Positions 1-7,279 of a stretch of 64,000 nucleotides of DNA are shown one piece after another. Position 1 is the stretch's first letter; each line of letters starts with the position of its first letter. The DNA is from Filimonas lacunae (GTDB lineage Bacteria; Bacteroidota; Bacteroidia; Chitinophagales; Chitinophagaceae): NCBI RefSeq assembly GCF_002355595.1, contig NZ_AP017422.1, positions 5,522,823-5,586,822 on the forward strand, read 5' to 3'. Both the position numbers and the translations under genes were made by a program. The notes under the pieces were generated by a model. The model did no database searches, was not told the DNA's origin, and saw nothing but the letters and a program-made list of their open reading frames with translations.

Positions 1-102
1 AATGATGCTTTTACCTTGTTTATTCAGCTCGTCAATCTCTCTCAGTTTCGTAGAGAAATAATACTCTCCTATTCCATCCAGCCTTTTTGCAGTTGCTATC
101 AT
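1..102 (-). CDS. Aminotransferase class I/II, N-terminal fragment (cut by window edge)
   Basis: Reading the minus strand from the ATG at 102 gives 34 open codons (MIATAKRLDGIGEYYFSTKL...) running off the window. The start resembles PLP-dependent class I/II aminotransferases that follow pheA in Bacteroidota aromatic operons. It begins 38 nt after the pheA stop on the same strand, so it is probably co-transcribed and under the same Phe attenuator. A role in transaminating phenylpyruvate or prephenate is inferred from position. The PLP-binding part lies outside the window. Confidence 0.7.
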   Translation of the reverse strand, partial: MIATAKRLDGIGEYYFSTKLREIDELNKQGKSII

Positions 103-140
103 AGTAAGTAATTATTGTAGGATGATGACCTTTATTATCA

Positions 141-974
141 TTAAACGGTTTGGCCTTTACGATACACTCCGTATACTTTCACCTCTTCTACCAACGGCTT
201 CATGGTGTCAATTACGGTGTTGAACTGATCCAATGTATCAAACTCCATATCGGCATGAAAACTATATTTCCAGTCGCTGCCCGGTATAGGAAAGCTCTGC
301 AGCTTGCTTAAGTTAATGCCACCCGCTGCAATAGCCGTTAACACACGGGCCAGGCTGCCACGGGAATGATCTGTTTCAAAGTTTACCGAAGCCTTGTTGG
401 AATCCGCTACCGGAGGCAAAGCATCTTCTTCCCTTTCCAAAACCAGGAAACGGGTATAGTTATTCTGTAGTGTATGAATATTAGGAGCCAGCACATCGAG
501 ATTAAACAGTTCGGCAGCTCGTTTACTGGCAATACCAGCTGCATGCTTGTTTTTGTGCTGGTGAATATGTTTGGCGCTTAAAGCGGTGTCTTCGGTTTCT
601 ACCAGCTTCCAGTTGTATTTTTCCAGGAAAGCAATACATTGTAATATGGCCATCGGGTGCGAATGCACTTCCCTGATATCTTCCAGCGTTACTCCCGGGT
701 TCACCAGCAGGTTTTGCTGTATTTGCAGGTATACTTCACCCGTAACGCGTAAGTTGCTCTTTTGCAGCAGGTTATAGTTGGGTAAAATACTGCCGGCTAT
801 AGAGTTTTCAATAGCCATAATTCCGCCTTCACTCTCCTTTTTATCAGCAGCAATTTTTACTACATCCCTAAAGGTGGCACAGGGTATTACCTGTACGTCT
901 TTGCCGAAAAATTGCTCTGCAGCTACCTGGTGAAAGCTGCCTTCGTACCCTTGTATGGAAATTCTTTGTGCCAT
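141..974 (-). CDS. pheA: Prephenate dehydratase
   Basis: Cytoplasmic enzyme converting prephenate to phenylpyruvate in phenylalanine synthesis. The 277-aa protein starts with the periplasmic-binding-like catalytic fold (ISIQGYEGSFHQVAAEQFFG), carries the family NYTRFLVL motif near residue 172, and ends with an ACT domain (SRGSLARVLTAIAAGGINLSKLQSFPIPG, about 204-232) expected to bind Phe for feedback inhibition. No chorismate mutase domain is fused, so this is the monofunctional form. The ATG lies only 2 nt beyond the T-tract of an intrinsic terminator (977-1010), which makes expression dependent on read-through controlled by the leader peptide at 1037-1117. Confidence 0.95.
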   Translation of the reverse strand: MAQRISIQGYEGSFHQVAAEQFFGKDVQVIPCATFRDVVKIAADKKESEGGIMAIENSIAGSILPNYNLLQKSNLRVTGEVYLQIQQNLLVNPGVTLEDIREVHSHPMAILQCIAFLEKYNWKLVETEDTALSAKHIHQHKNKHAAGIASKRAAELFNLDVLAPNIHTLQNNYTRFLVLEREEDALPPVADSNKASVNFETDHSRGSLARVLTAIAAGGINLSKLQSFPIPGSDWKYSFHADMEFDTLDQFNTVIDTMKPLVEEVKVYGVYRKGQTV

Positions 975-976
975 AA

Positions 977-1010
977 AACAAAAAACTCCCGGCCTTTGAA
1001 GACCGGGAGT
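977..1010 (-). terminator. Intrinsic terminator / attenuator in front of pheA
   Basis: On the minus strand an 8-bp stem (ACTCCCGG/CCGGGAGT, arms at plus 1003-1010 and 985-992) is followed by a T-rich run that ends at the pheA start codon. The 5' arm contains CCCGGTCT (plus 1000-1007), the exact complement of AGACCGGG inside the leader ORF (plus 1050-1057). Terminator and antiterminator are therefore mutually exclusive. Confidence 0.9.
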
Positions 1011-1036
1011 GTATGCTGATTGTTTTTAATTTTCAT

Positions 1037-1117
1037 TTAGACAATACAACCCGGTCTACTTTGGGTAAAGTAGTAAAAGAAGAAAAAGAAAAAGTTGTAT
1101 GTGCCTTTTGTTATCAT
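1037..1117 (-). CDS. Phe-rich leader peptide of the pheA operon (26 aa)
   Basis: The minus-strand ORF ATG(1117)...TAA(1037) encodes a peptide starting MITKGTYN, followed by six consecutive Phe codons, two Tyr, another Phe, then TQSRPGCIV and stop. This is the composition of a ribosome-sensed leader peptide, comparable to E. coli PheL, although no homology is claimed. The segment coding Arg-Pro-Gly contains AGACCGGG, which can pair with the terminator's 5' arm. A ribosome stalled at the Phe codons would leave it free for antitermination; one reaching the stop would cover it. GAGGAG lies just upstream of the ATG. Confidence 0.88.
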   Translation of the reverse strand: MITKGTYNFFFFFFYYFTQSRPGCIV

Positions 1118-1124
1118 TACTCCT

Positions 1125-1155
1125 CAAAAGTAAGTATAAAGTAATTCCGTCCAAA
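1125..1155 (-). promoter_or_regulatory. Bacteroidota-type promoter of the phe leader
   Basis: On the minus strand TTTG (plus 1152-1155) is followed after exactly 19 nt by TACTTTTG (plus 1125-1132), matching the TTTG/TAnnTTTG consensus. The expected transcription start falls within a few bases of the leader ATG, so the leader mRNA may be nearly leaderless. Confidence 0.6.
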
Positions 1156-1289
1156 TTTCTTTTGCAGGTAATAAACAATTGTTCGTTTATTAACAGGCAG
1201 TTATCTGCCCCTGCTCTGGTATAATATGTTCCTTCCAAATACCCCTGACAGCAGATAAGCAGCTGTTTTTTGCATATGGCAGAAAATAA

Positions 1290-1318
1290 AAAAGGCCTCC
1301 TTTACAGGAAGCCTTTAT
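1290..1318 (-). terminator. Terminator after lipoprotein gene
   Basis: Stem AAAGGC-TCCT/AGGA-GCCTTT with a TTTTTTATTTT tail on the minus strand, about 20 nt past the stop at 1337. Confidence 0.75.
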
Positions 1319-1336
1319 ATAAAATAATTGCGATAA

Positions 1337-1543
1337 TTATTTTTTCAGAGTGTCTTTAGCTGCAGCAGCTGAAGAGTCGATTGCTTTTTTAACAGTGTCA
1401 GCTACAGCGCTTACTGAATCTTTCTTAGCAGAAGCTGAAGAATCAATAACGTTTGCAGTAGAATCAGCTTTAGCTTCAGTAGATTCACCAGAACCACAAG
1501 CTGCAAAAGCACCGATCGCTAAAACGAATAACAATTTTTTCAT
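1337..1543 (-). CDS. Small Ser/Ala/Asp-rich lipoprotein A
   Basis: 68 aa. The N-terminus MKKLLFVLAIGAFAACGSGE is a signal peptide with a lipobox-like FAAC, so the mature protein should be a lipidated ~53-residue tail. The rest is low complexity with repeated DSS/DSTA/KKD elements and Lys-rich ends (VKKAIDSSAAAAKDTLKK). It is a paralogue of the gene at 1763-1954, sharing the signal sequence and the DST-x-KK style. No enzymatic domain is visible. Such short charged lipoproteins are common and uncharacterised in this group; a structural envelope role is only a guess. Confidence 0.75.
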   Translation of the reverse strand: MKKLLFVLAIGAFAACGSGESTEAKADSTANVIDSSASAKKDSVSAVADTVKKAIDSSAAAAKDTLKK

Positions 1544-1633
1544 CTTAAATAAGTTTTTAGTTTGAGGAAATTTGATGTTTATACCGTTTTTGAAGAAAGG
1601 TAACCCCCTTCAAAAAGATTTTTTTTCAAAAAA

Positions 1634-1672
1634 GGCAAAAAAAAAGCCCTCCCTAAGAATAAGGACGGCCTC
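1634..1672 (-). terminator. Terminator after lipoprotein B
   Basis: Minus-strand hairpin GGCCGTCC / GGGAGGGC with one mismatch, followed by a run of nine T. It lies about 90 nt past the stop at 1763. Confidence 0.65.
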
Positions 1673-1704
1673 TAACGATTGCTTGCCATATGAAAAATTT
1701 TGAT
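1673..1704 (+). other. Short relative of the candidate sRNA core
   Basis: Three blocks, TAACGATTGC, GCCATATGAAAA and ATTTTGAT, occur in the same order as in the two larger elements at 26911 and 37620. Here the segments between them are shortened: 2 nt instead of the 13-nt CGGTTTAGTACCC, and nothing instead of GAGGAT. A TTAGCT/AGCTAA hairpin followed by TTATTTTTT lies downstream on the plus strand near 1746-1772, overlapping the 3' end of lipoprotein B. Confidence 0.45.
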
Positions 1705-1762
1705 AACTACCTATGCCTGCAAGCCGACATATATGTTGGTAGCTATTTTAGCTAAAAGCTAA

Positions 1763-1954
1763 TTATTTTTTAGTAGTGTCAGCTACAACTGGAGCAGTAG
1801 TGTCAGCAGCTTTAACAGTAGTGTCAGGAGTTACTGGAGCAACTACAACTGGAGAATCAACTTTAGGAGTAGAATCAGCAGTGTTCTCTTTGTTTTCACC
1901 AGAACCACAAGCAGCGAAAGCGCCCAGAGCTAAAACGAATAATACTTTTTTCAT
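1763..1954 (-). CDS. Small Pro/Thr/Val-rich lipoprotein B
   Basis: 63 aa from the ATG at 1954. That start is preferred over the ATG at 1978 because MKKVLFVLALGAFAACGSGE then matches the paralogue at 1337-1543. Lipobox-like FAAC is followed by a low-complexity tail with repeated ADTT/PVV/DTTVK units. It is probably anchored in the outer membrane through its lipid; function unknown. It is followed by its own terminator, so the two lipoprotein genes look like separate units. Confidence 0.75.
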   Translation of the reverse strand: MKKVLFVLALGAFAACGSGENKENTADSTPKVDSPVVVAPVTPDTTVKAADTTAPVVADTTKK

Positions 1955-2092
1955 CGTAGGATGTTTTAATAATTTCATATTTATACCCGTAATGGAAAAA
2001 GGTAACCCCGCCTTTTGCTTTTTTTTCGAAAAAAAATTCAGGTTTTATTTTGGGTTACTTTTACCGCCTTCGGGTATTAAAATATGTAACAC

Positions 2093-2659
2093 GTGAAAGC
2101 CGAGAGCAGCGAACAAGTTTTATTGAAAGGACTGGCCAATAATGACACAAAAGCCGTTGACACCATATACAAAGACAACTTTGGTATGATACAGGCGTTT
2201 GTTTTGAACAATAATGGAACGTACGACGATGCAAGGGATATTTTTCAGGAAGCAATGATTACTCTTTACGAAAAAGCGAAAAGCGAATCATTTGTTTTAA
2301 CCTGCCAGATAAAAACTTACATCTACTCCGTTTGCAGAAGATTATGGCTAAAGCGTTTACAACAGGCAGGCAGGTATGTAATACAGTCTGAAGCATTGGA
2401 AGATATTGTGCCGGTAGAAGAAGACCTGGACATTCATGAAAAAAGGAATACAGAATTTGCTATTATGGAGCGGGCTTTAGGCAGCCTGGGCGAACCATGC
2501 AAAGGTATTCTGGAAGCCTACTACCTGAAAAAGCAGGACATGAATGAAATAGCGGCTTCTTTTGGATATACCAACGCAGACAATGCCAAGAATCAGAAAT
2601 ACAAGTGCCTGATGCGTTTAAAGAAGTTATTTTTTGCTCAATATAATATAGGAGATTAA
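2093..2659 (+). CDS. ECF-type RNA polymerase sigma factor
   Basis: 188 aa from a GTG start. Region 2 is visible as DNFGMIQAFVLNNNGTYDDARDIFQEAMITLYEK (about 28-62) and region 4 as LGEPCKGILEAYYLKKQDMNEIAASFGYTNADNAKNQKYKCLMRLKKL (about 132-179), the helix-turn-helix for the -35 element. Its stop overlaps the start of the next gene (TAATG), so the pair is translationally coupled, as expected for a sigma factor and its anti-sigma factor. The target regulon cannot be read from the window. Confidence 0.88.
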   Translation: MKAESSEQVLLKGLANNDTKAVDTIYKDNFGMIQAFVLNNNGTYDDARDIFQEAMITLYEKAKSESFVLTCQIKTYIYSVCRRLWLKRLQQAGRYVIQSEALEDIVPVEEDLDIHEKRNTEFAIMERALGSLGEPCKGILEAYYLKKQDMNEIAASFGYTNADNAKNQKYKCLMRLKKLFFAQYNIGD

Positions 2660-3762
2660 TGGAAGATATTCAATTAATTGAGGCAACGGAGCGGTACTTA
2701 AACGGTACCATGAGCGAAGTGGAAAAAGCGGAATTTGAACAACTGCGTAAAAATACGCCGGAGATAGACCAGATGGTGGTAGAGCATAAACTGTTTCTGC
2801 ATCAGATGGATGCATACGCTGAACACCGCGATTTAAAACAGTCGCTTCACGATGCACATACCCGCCTGGTAGAAAAAGGCGCTATTAACGAAAACAGCAC
2901 CCCTGTTCAAAAGGGTAAAGTAATTCAGTTCTGGCATAAGTACAGACGTGTTACAGGCATTGCGGCATCTATTGCAGGTGTTACTGCTTTAGCCATCAGC
3001 TGGATGGTAACAGCATTCTCCCCTAATAACAACAAGTCGGAACTAAAGCTGTTAATACGTGAAATAAACCAGATTAAGCGTAACCAGCAGCAACAGGATA
3101 GCAAAATAAATGAGGTAGAAAGCAAACTGCCCAAAGGTGTTACCTTAAAAGGTGGCGGTAGTGCCTTTTTACTCGATTCAAAAGGTTACCTGTTAACCAA
3201 TGCGCACGTTATTAAAGACGCCAAAGGCTTATTGGTGGTAAACAAAGGCAAAGAATACAGCGCCAGCATTATTTATGTTGATGCAGCACAGGATCTGGCC
3301 GTATTAAAAATCAACGATTCAGATTTCACTACAGCTGCCCGCCTGCCTTATGGCATACGTAAAAATAGTTCTGAACTGGGCGAGGAAGTATTTACCTTAG
3401 GTTACCCACGTAACGACATTGTATATAATATGGGCTATTTAAGCTCACGTACCGGTTACGAAGGAGATACCAACCGTTATCAGATTTCTTTACCAGCCAA
3501 CCCAGGAAACTCTGGTGGCCCGGTATTCAATAAAAACGGGGAAATTATCGGTGTGTTAAGTTCAAGACAAACTCAAACCGAAGGTGCCGTGTTCGCTATC
3601 AAATCTAAAGGCATTTATCAAATGCTGGATGAAATGAAAAAGGCCGACACCACCGCCAAAAGAATTAAGTTACCAGTTAACTCCAATTTAAAAGGAGTAG
3701 AACGCAAACAGCAGATTGCTGAAATTGAAGACTGCGTGTTCCTGGTAAACGTATATAACTAA
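2659..3762 (+). CDS. Membrane anti-sigma-like protein fused to a trypsin-like (HtrA-type) serine protease
   Basis: 367 aa. Residues 1-75 are charged and helical with the look of a Bacteroidota anti-sigma N-terminus (ERYLNGTMSEVEKAEFEQLRK). One membrane segment follows at about 98-120, then a probable coiled coil (126-158), then a trypsin-like domain with an apparent triad: His183 (TNAHV), Asp212 (AQDLAVL) and Ser285 (GNSGGP). No PDZ domain is visible. The inferred layout is a cytoplasmic sigma-binding part and a periplasmic protease, possibly sensing and proteolysis in one chain. The start overlaps the sigma-factor stop. Confidence 0.82.
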   Translation: MEDIQLIEATERYLNGTMSEVEKAEFEQLRKNTPEIDQMVVEHKLFLHQMDAYAEHRDLKQSLHDAHTRLVEKGAINENSTPVQKGKVIQFWHKYRRVTGIAASIAGVTALAISWMVTAFSPNNNKSELKLLIREINQIKRNQQQQDSKINEVESKLPKGVTLKGGGSAFLLDSKGYLLTNAHVIKDAKGLLVVNKGKEYSASIIYVDAAQDLAVLKINDSDFTTAARLPYGIRKNSSELGEEVFTLGYPRNDIVYNMGYLSSRTGYEGDTNRYQISLPANPGNSGGPVFNKNGEIIGVLSSRQTQTEGAVFAIKSKGIYQMLDEMKKADTTAKRIKLPVNSNLKGVERKQQIAEIEDCVFLVNVYN

Positions 3763-3810
3763 GCCATCAGAAAAAGTTTTGAAAAGTTAAGTTACTCTGG
3801 TAGCTATGTA

Positions 3811-3842
3811 AAAGCCCCGTTATTAATAACGGGGCTTTTTTA
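3811..3842. terminator. Bidirectional terminator
   Basis: AAAGCCCCGTTA/TAACGGGGCTTT stem with T-runs on both strands, between convergent genes ending at 3762 and 3865. Confidence 0.85.
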
Positions 3843-3864
3843 TACACAATATCTTTCTATCTCA

Positions 3865-4764
3865 TTATGGCCACAGTGCAGGCGGATAAGCTCCTGAATT
3901 CACCTGGGCTTCAATGCTGGCTTTCACAACCGGTGCATCTTCTTTATAGGTTACACCAAACCATTTGGCGTCTGTTGTAATTACATCAATAACACCATGG
4001 CCATCCTTAATAAAACGGTCAGCCACATAAGGCATTAAAAATTCAGCTTTAGGATTTTGCAGGTTGGCATCCAAAAAGCTACCAAACAGGCTTTCACATA
4101 AATCAATGAAATTAGGGCCAAAGCAAAAGAAGTTCATGCTCACCTGTGTATCGGAAGTCAGCTCACCTTTACGGTCGCCCTCTTCAAACACAATTTTATC
4201 GCCTTCTTTAAACACTTTGGTATGTTCGGTAACACCTTGCATTTCGTTGTTGCTACCGGTGGATAATACACCACGGCTAACACTACCATTATCACTTAAC
4301 GTATTTACCAGGCGGTAAGCCACTACGGCAAATACTTTACTGTTACATTTTTTCAGTAAAAAGTCATAAGCTTTTACAAAGGCGTCAGCTCCATAAAAAT
4401 CATCTGCGTTAATTACAGCAAATGGCTCATTCACGGTGCCTTTTAAACATAAAATAGCTTGACCGGTTCCCCAGGGTTTAGTTCTTTCAGCAGGTATTTC
4501 TCTGTCACCCGTAAAAGCATCCAGCTTCTGGTACACATAAGCTGTCTCTATTTTACCCTTCAGCTTAGGCTCAAAAATGGCTTTGAAGTTGTCAGCAAAA
4601 TCCTCCCGTATAATAAATACTACCTTTTGGAAACCTGCGCGGATAGCGTCATATATGGAATAATCCATAATGGTTTCTCCTCCAGGTCCGAAGGATTCTG
4701 TTTGCTTCATGCTGCCATAACGACTGGCCATTCCAGCTGCCAGTATCACGAGTGTGGGTTGCAT
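3865..4764 (-). CDS. Sugar-phosphate nucleotidyltransferase family protein
   Basis: 299 aa. The N-terminus TLVILAAGMASRYGSMKQTESFGPGGETIMDYSI is the nucleotide-binding signature of NTP_transferase enzymes (G-x-G-x-R plus downstream Lys), and FAVINADDFYG (about 117-127) is the metal-binding Asp motif. Such enzymes couple a sugar-1-phosphate to UTP, dTTP or GTP. The exact sugar and nucleotide cannot be decided, and a UTP-glucose-1-phosphate-like role is only a possibility. It is a single-gene unit, convergent with the protease gene and divergent from the next gene. Confidence 0.8.
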   Translation of the reverse strand: MQPTLVILAAGMASRYGSMKQTESFGPGGETIMDYSIYDAIRAGFQKVVFIIREDFADNFKAIFEPKLKGKIETAYVYQKLDAFTGDREIPAERTKPWGTGQAILCLKGTVNEPFAVINADDFYGADAFVKAYDFLLKKCNSKVFAVVAYRLVNTLSDNGSVSRGVLSTGSNNEMQGVTEHTKVFKEGDKIVFEEGDRKGELTSDTQVSMNFFCFGPNFIDLCESLFGSFLDANLQNPKAEFLMPYVADRFIKDGHGVIDVITTDAKWFGVTYKEDAPVVKASIEAQVNSGAYPPALWP

Positions 4765-4808
4765 AAGATTATTTTTTAAACTTTGCGAAACTAATTGAAA
4801 CGATTTAA

Positions 4809-5735
4809 GTGTCCAATATTAAATTTAACAGCATTACAGCAGACTACCTAGATTTTAACCAGGTTATTACTCAACCAGTTAACACAGTCGGTTTTGCTCA
4901 CCATAATTGCATGGTAGATGTATTACGAGTAGATCTAATACACCCTATAATAAGTGGTAATAAATGGTTTAAGCTCCAATATTACTTGCACGAGGCCACC
5001 CAATATAATGCCAGAATTATAGCCACCTTTGGCGGAGCCTGGTCAAATCACATTGTAGCCGCCGCTTTCGCCTGCCACCTGTTACAAATTCCCTGTAAAG
5101 GTTTTATAAGAGGAGAAAAGCCTGCAGTGCTCTCCCACACACTTTTAGCGGCGCAATCTTATGGCATGGAATTGTGTTACATCAGCCGGGAAGCTTACAA
5201 AAACAAAGAAGCCATACAACAGCAACATCCCGCATACTACTGGATAAATGAAGGAGGATATGGTGTAGAAGGCGCTCATGGTGCAGAAAGTATTCTGCAC
5301 CTGGCATCGCATATAGAAAAATATACACATATAGTTGCCGCTACGGGAACAGGCACCATGCTTGCCGGTATAATAAGGGCAGCGCATGCAGGCCAGCAGG
5401 TAATAGGTATTAGCGCCATGAAAGGCAATATGGAATTGGAGCAACAGGTAAAAAAATTACTCACCGGGCAGGAAGCAGCTGAATTTACCATACAACATGC
5501 TTACCATTTTGGGGGGTATGGCAAGCATCCTGCACTATTAATTGACTATATTAAACAATGCTGGCAGCAATATCAGTTACCATTAGATATTGTGTACACA
5601 GGCAAAGCATTTTATGCTATGGAACAAATGATACAATCACATACTATCCCGCAGGGTAGTAACGTTCTTTTTATTCATAGCGGCGGATTACAGGGTAACC
5701 TTTCGTTACCTACAGGTACGTTACCATTTTCATAA
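4809..5735 (+). CDS. PLP-dependent 1-aminocyclopropane-1-carboxylate deaminase / D-cysteine desulfhydrase family
   Basis: 308 aa from a GTG start. The PLP-lysine motif SGNKWFKLQYYL (about 48-59) and the phosphate/substrate loop GGAWSNHIVAAAFAC (about 74-88) place it in the fold-type II ACCD/DcyD family, and ATGTGTMLAGI further on is a typical phosphate-binding loop. The reaction could be D-cysteine or ACC breakdown; the residues separating the two were not resolved. The divergent neighbour starts 45 nt away, so both promoters share that gap. Confidence 0.8.
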   Translation: MSNIKFNSITADYLDFNQVITQPVNTVGFAHHNCMVDVLRVDLIHPIISGNKWFKLQYYLHEATQYNARIIATFGGAWSNHIVAAAFACHLLQIPCKGFIRGEKPAVLSHTLLAAQSYGMELCYISREAYKNKEAIQQQHPAYYWINEGGYGVEGAHGAESILHLASHIEKYTHIVAATGTGTMLAGIIRAAHAGQQVIGISAMKGNMELEQQVKKLLTGQEAAEFTIQHAYHFGGYGKHPALLIDYIKQCWQQYQLPLDIVYTGKAFYAMEQMIQSHTIPQGSNVLFIHSGGLQGNLSLPTGTLPFS

Positions 5736-5776
5736 CACGCGCAGGCCTATCTTTGCGTGCAAATTGCAGGACTCGG

Positions 5777-6574
5777 ATGTTGAAAAAGATTTATATTTTA
5801 CTGGTTTGTTTGATAGCAGTGGCAGCAACTTTACAGGCTCAGGATACTTTACCCGGATTTACGATCAGAGACTTAGGCCAGAACAGGGTATCCATCAGTT
5901 GGGTAAACCCTTACGAATCCTGCATTCAACTGAACGTTCAACGCTCTTTTGATAGTGGAAAAAACTTCCGAACCTTTTTCTCCACGCCTTCTCCCGAGTT
6001 ACCACAAAACGGTATTGTAGATACCAAGGCCCCTGCGCCTAAAATGTGGTATCGTATATTCTACGTATTACAAGGCGGAGCTTATTTTTTCACACCTTCT
6101 AAAAAAATTACAGACGGCTTTGTTAGTACTGGTTTGCTGGACTCCAGCTCCAATACCCTGTTCACTATTAAAAAGAGTGATTCTGTAATTACGCGCATCC
6201 CGTTTGCCCAGTATAAAAAATTCAGAGATTCTATCCTGTATAAAACCAAAGACAGCCTTTTTGCTGTTGGCGAAGATGAAATTATTATTAAGCCTTTTAT
6301 ACCACAACCTCCTACCTGGCGCCCGAGCATTTACATTTTCACCAATAGAGAAGGATATGTAATGATGCACCTGCCCGATGCCATGCAAAAGCATTACAAA
6401 GTGGTGATGTACGATGCCGACGGCAAAGTACTGTATACCATTAACCGGGTAAAAGACACCCAGCTTACACTGGACAAGAGTGACTTTATCCATGCCGGGT
6501 GGTTTTCTTTCGACTTGTTTGAAGATGGAAAACTAAAGGAGCACAACAAATTCTATATCGCTAAAGAATTTTAG
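5777..6574 (+). CDS. Exported protein of unknown function, Fn3-like N-terminus
   Basis: 265 aa from the ATG at 5777, chosen because it begins the signal peptide MLKKIYILLVCLIAVAATLQAQ; an upstream in-frame GTG adds eight unlikely residues. The mature N-terminus (GFTIRDLGQNRVSISWVNPY...WYRIFYVLQGGAYFFTPS, about 28-110) looks like a fibronectin-III-type beta sandwich. The C-terminus (KVLYTINRVKDTQLTLDKSDFIHAGWFSFDLFE) resembles a beta-rich end domain. It is probably periplasmic or outer-surface. A TATCTTTG -7 box sits at 5748-5755. Its 3' end overlaps lipB by 14 nt, convergently. Confidence 0.7.
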   Translation: MLKKIYILLVCLIAVAATLQAQDTLPGFTIRDLGQNRVSISWVNPYESCIQLNVQRSFDSGKNFRTFFSTPSPELPQNGIVDTKAPAPKMWYRIFYVLQGGAYFFTPSKKITDGFVSTGLLDSSSNTLFTIKKSDSVITRIPFAQYKKFRDSILYKTKDSLFAVGEDEIIIKPFIPQPPTWRPSIYIFTNREGYVMMHLPDAMQKHYKVVMYDADGKVLYTINRVKDTQLTLDKSDFIHAGWFSFDLFEDGKLKEHNKFYIAKEF

Positions 6575-7244
6575 CTTCAAAAACCTTTTCAAAGTTTCTT
6601 TTTACTTCTGCTTTTACTTCCTCGAACGGAACCGGGCCGCCCAGTTCTTTTTCCAGGGAAGTAACCTGTTTATTCTGTATACCGCAGGGAATAATATAAT
6701 TGAAGTAATCCAGGTTGGTATTTACATTAAAGGCAAAACCGTGCATGGTTACCCACCGGCTGCACCGTATGCCCATGGCGCATATTTTACGCTCTTTGCC
6801 CTTCACATCTGCATCCATCCACACCCCTGTTTCGCCGGCGCTACGCTCCCCTTTCAGGCCATAAGTGGCCATGGTTAAAATAAATACCTCTTCCAGGCTG
6901 CGTAAATACCAGCCTAAGTCGGTTTTAAACTGCTCCAGGTCTAAAATGGGATACCCTACCAGCTGGCCGGGGCCGTGAAAAGTGATATCTCCCCCCCTGT
7001 TGGCGTGAAAATATTCTATTCCTTTTTCCTCCAGTCCCTCTTTCGGCAGCAGCACATGCTCCGGTTTGCCACTCTTTCCCAGGGTGTACACCAGCGGGTG
7101 TTCCGTAAAAATCAGCCGGTTTTCCACCTGTTCTTTTGGCTCTCTGGACTTCCTGCTTACTCCTTCCTTCAATAATCCCTCCTGGTAATCCCATACTTCT
7201 TTGTAAGAACGCATGCCCAGGTCTTCAAAAAAAACGGCTTTCAT
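6561..7244 (-). CDS. lipB: Octanoyl-ACP:protein N-octanoyltransferase
   Basis: 227 aa. It transfers octanoate from ACP to lipoyl domains of 2-oxoacid dehydrogenases and GcvH, the first step of lipoate synthesis. The signature RGGDITFHGPGQLVGYPI (about 83-100), Lys153 (KICAMGIR) and catalytic Cys187 (IIPCGI) are all present, and the length is normal. Divergent from rluD with a 35-nt gap. Confidence 0.95.
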   Translation of the reverse strand: MKAVFFEDLGMRSYKEVWDYQEGLLKEGVSRKSREPKEQVENRLIFTEHPLVYTLGKSGKPEHVLLPKEGLEEKGIEYFHANRGGDITFHGPGQLVGYPILDLEQFKTDLGWYLRSLEEVFILTMATYGLKGERSAGETGVWMDADVKGKERKICAMGIRCSRWVTMHGFAFNVNTNLDYFNYIIPCGIQNKQVTSLEKELGGPVPFEEVKAEVKRNFEKVFEAKIL

Positions 7245-7279
7245 AGTGCAAAAGTACGTACTTCCCCTATTTTTGCGGC

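Noticed and set aside
1056-1238. 60-codon minus-strand frame over the phe leader
   Set aside because: Out of frame with the Phe-rich ORF. The 1037-1117 ORF explains the region with control codons, promoter and terminator.
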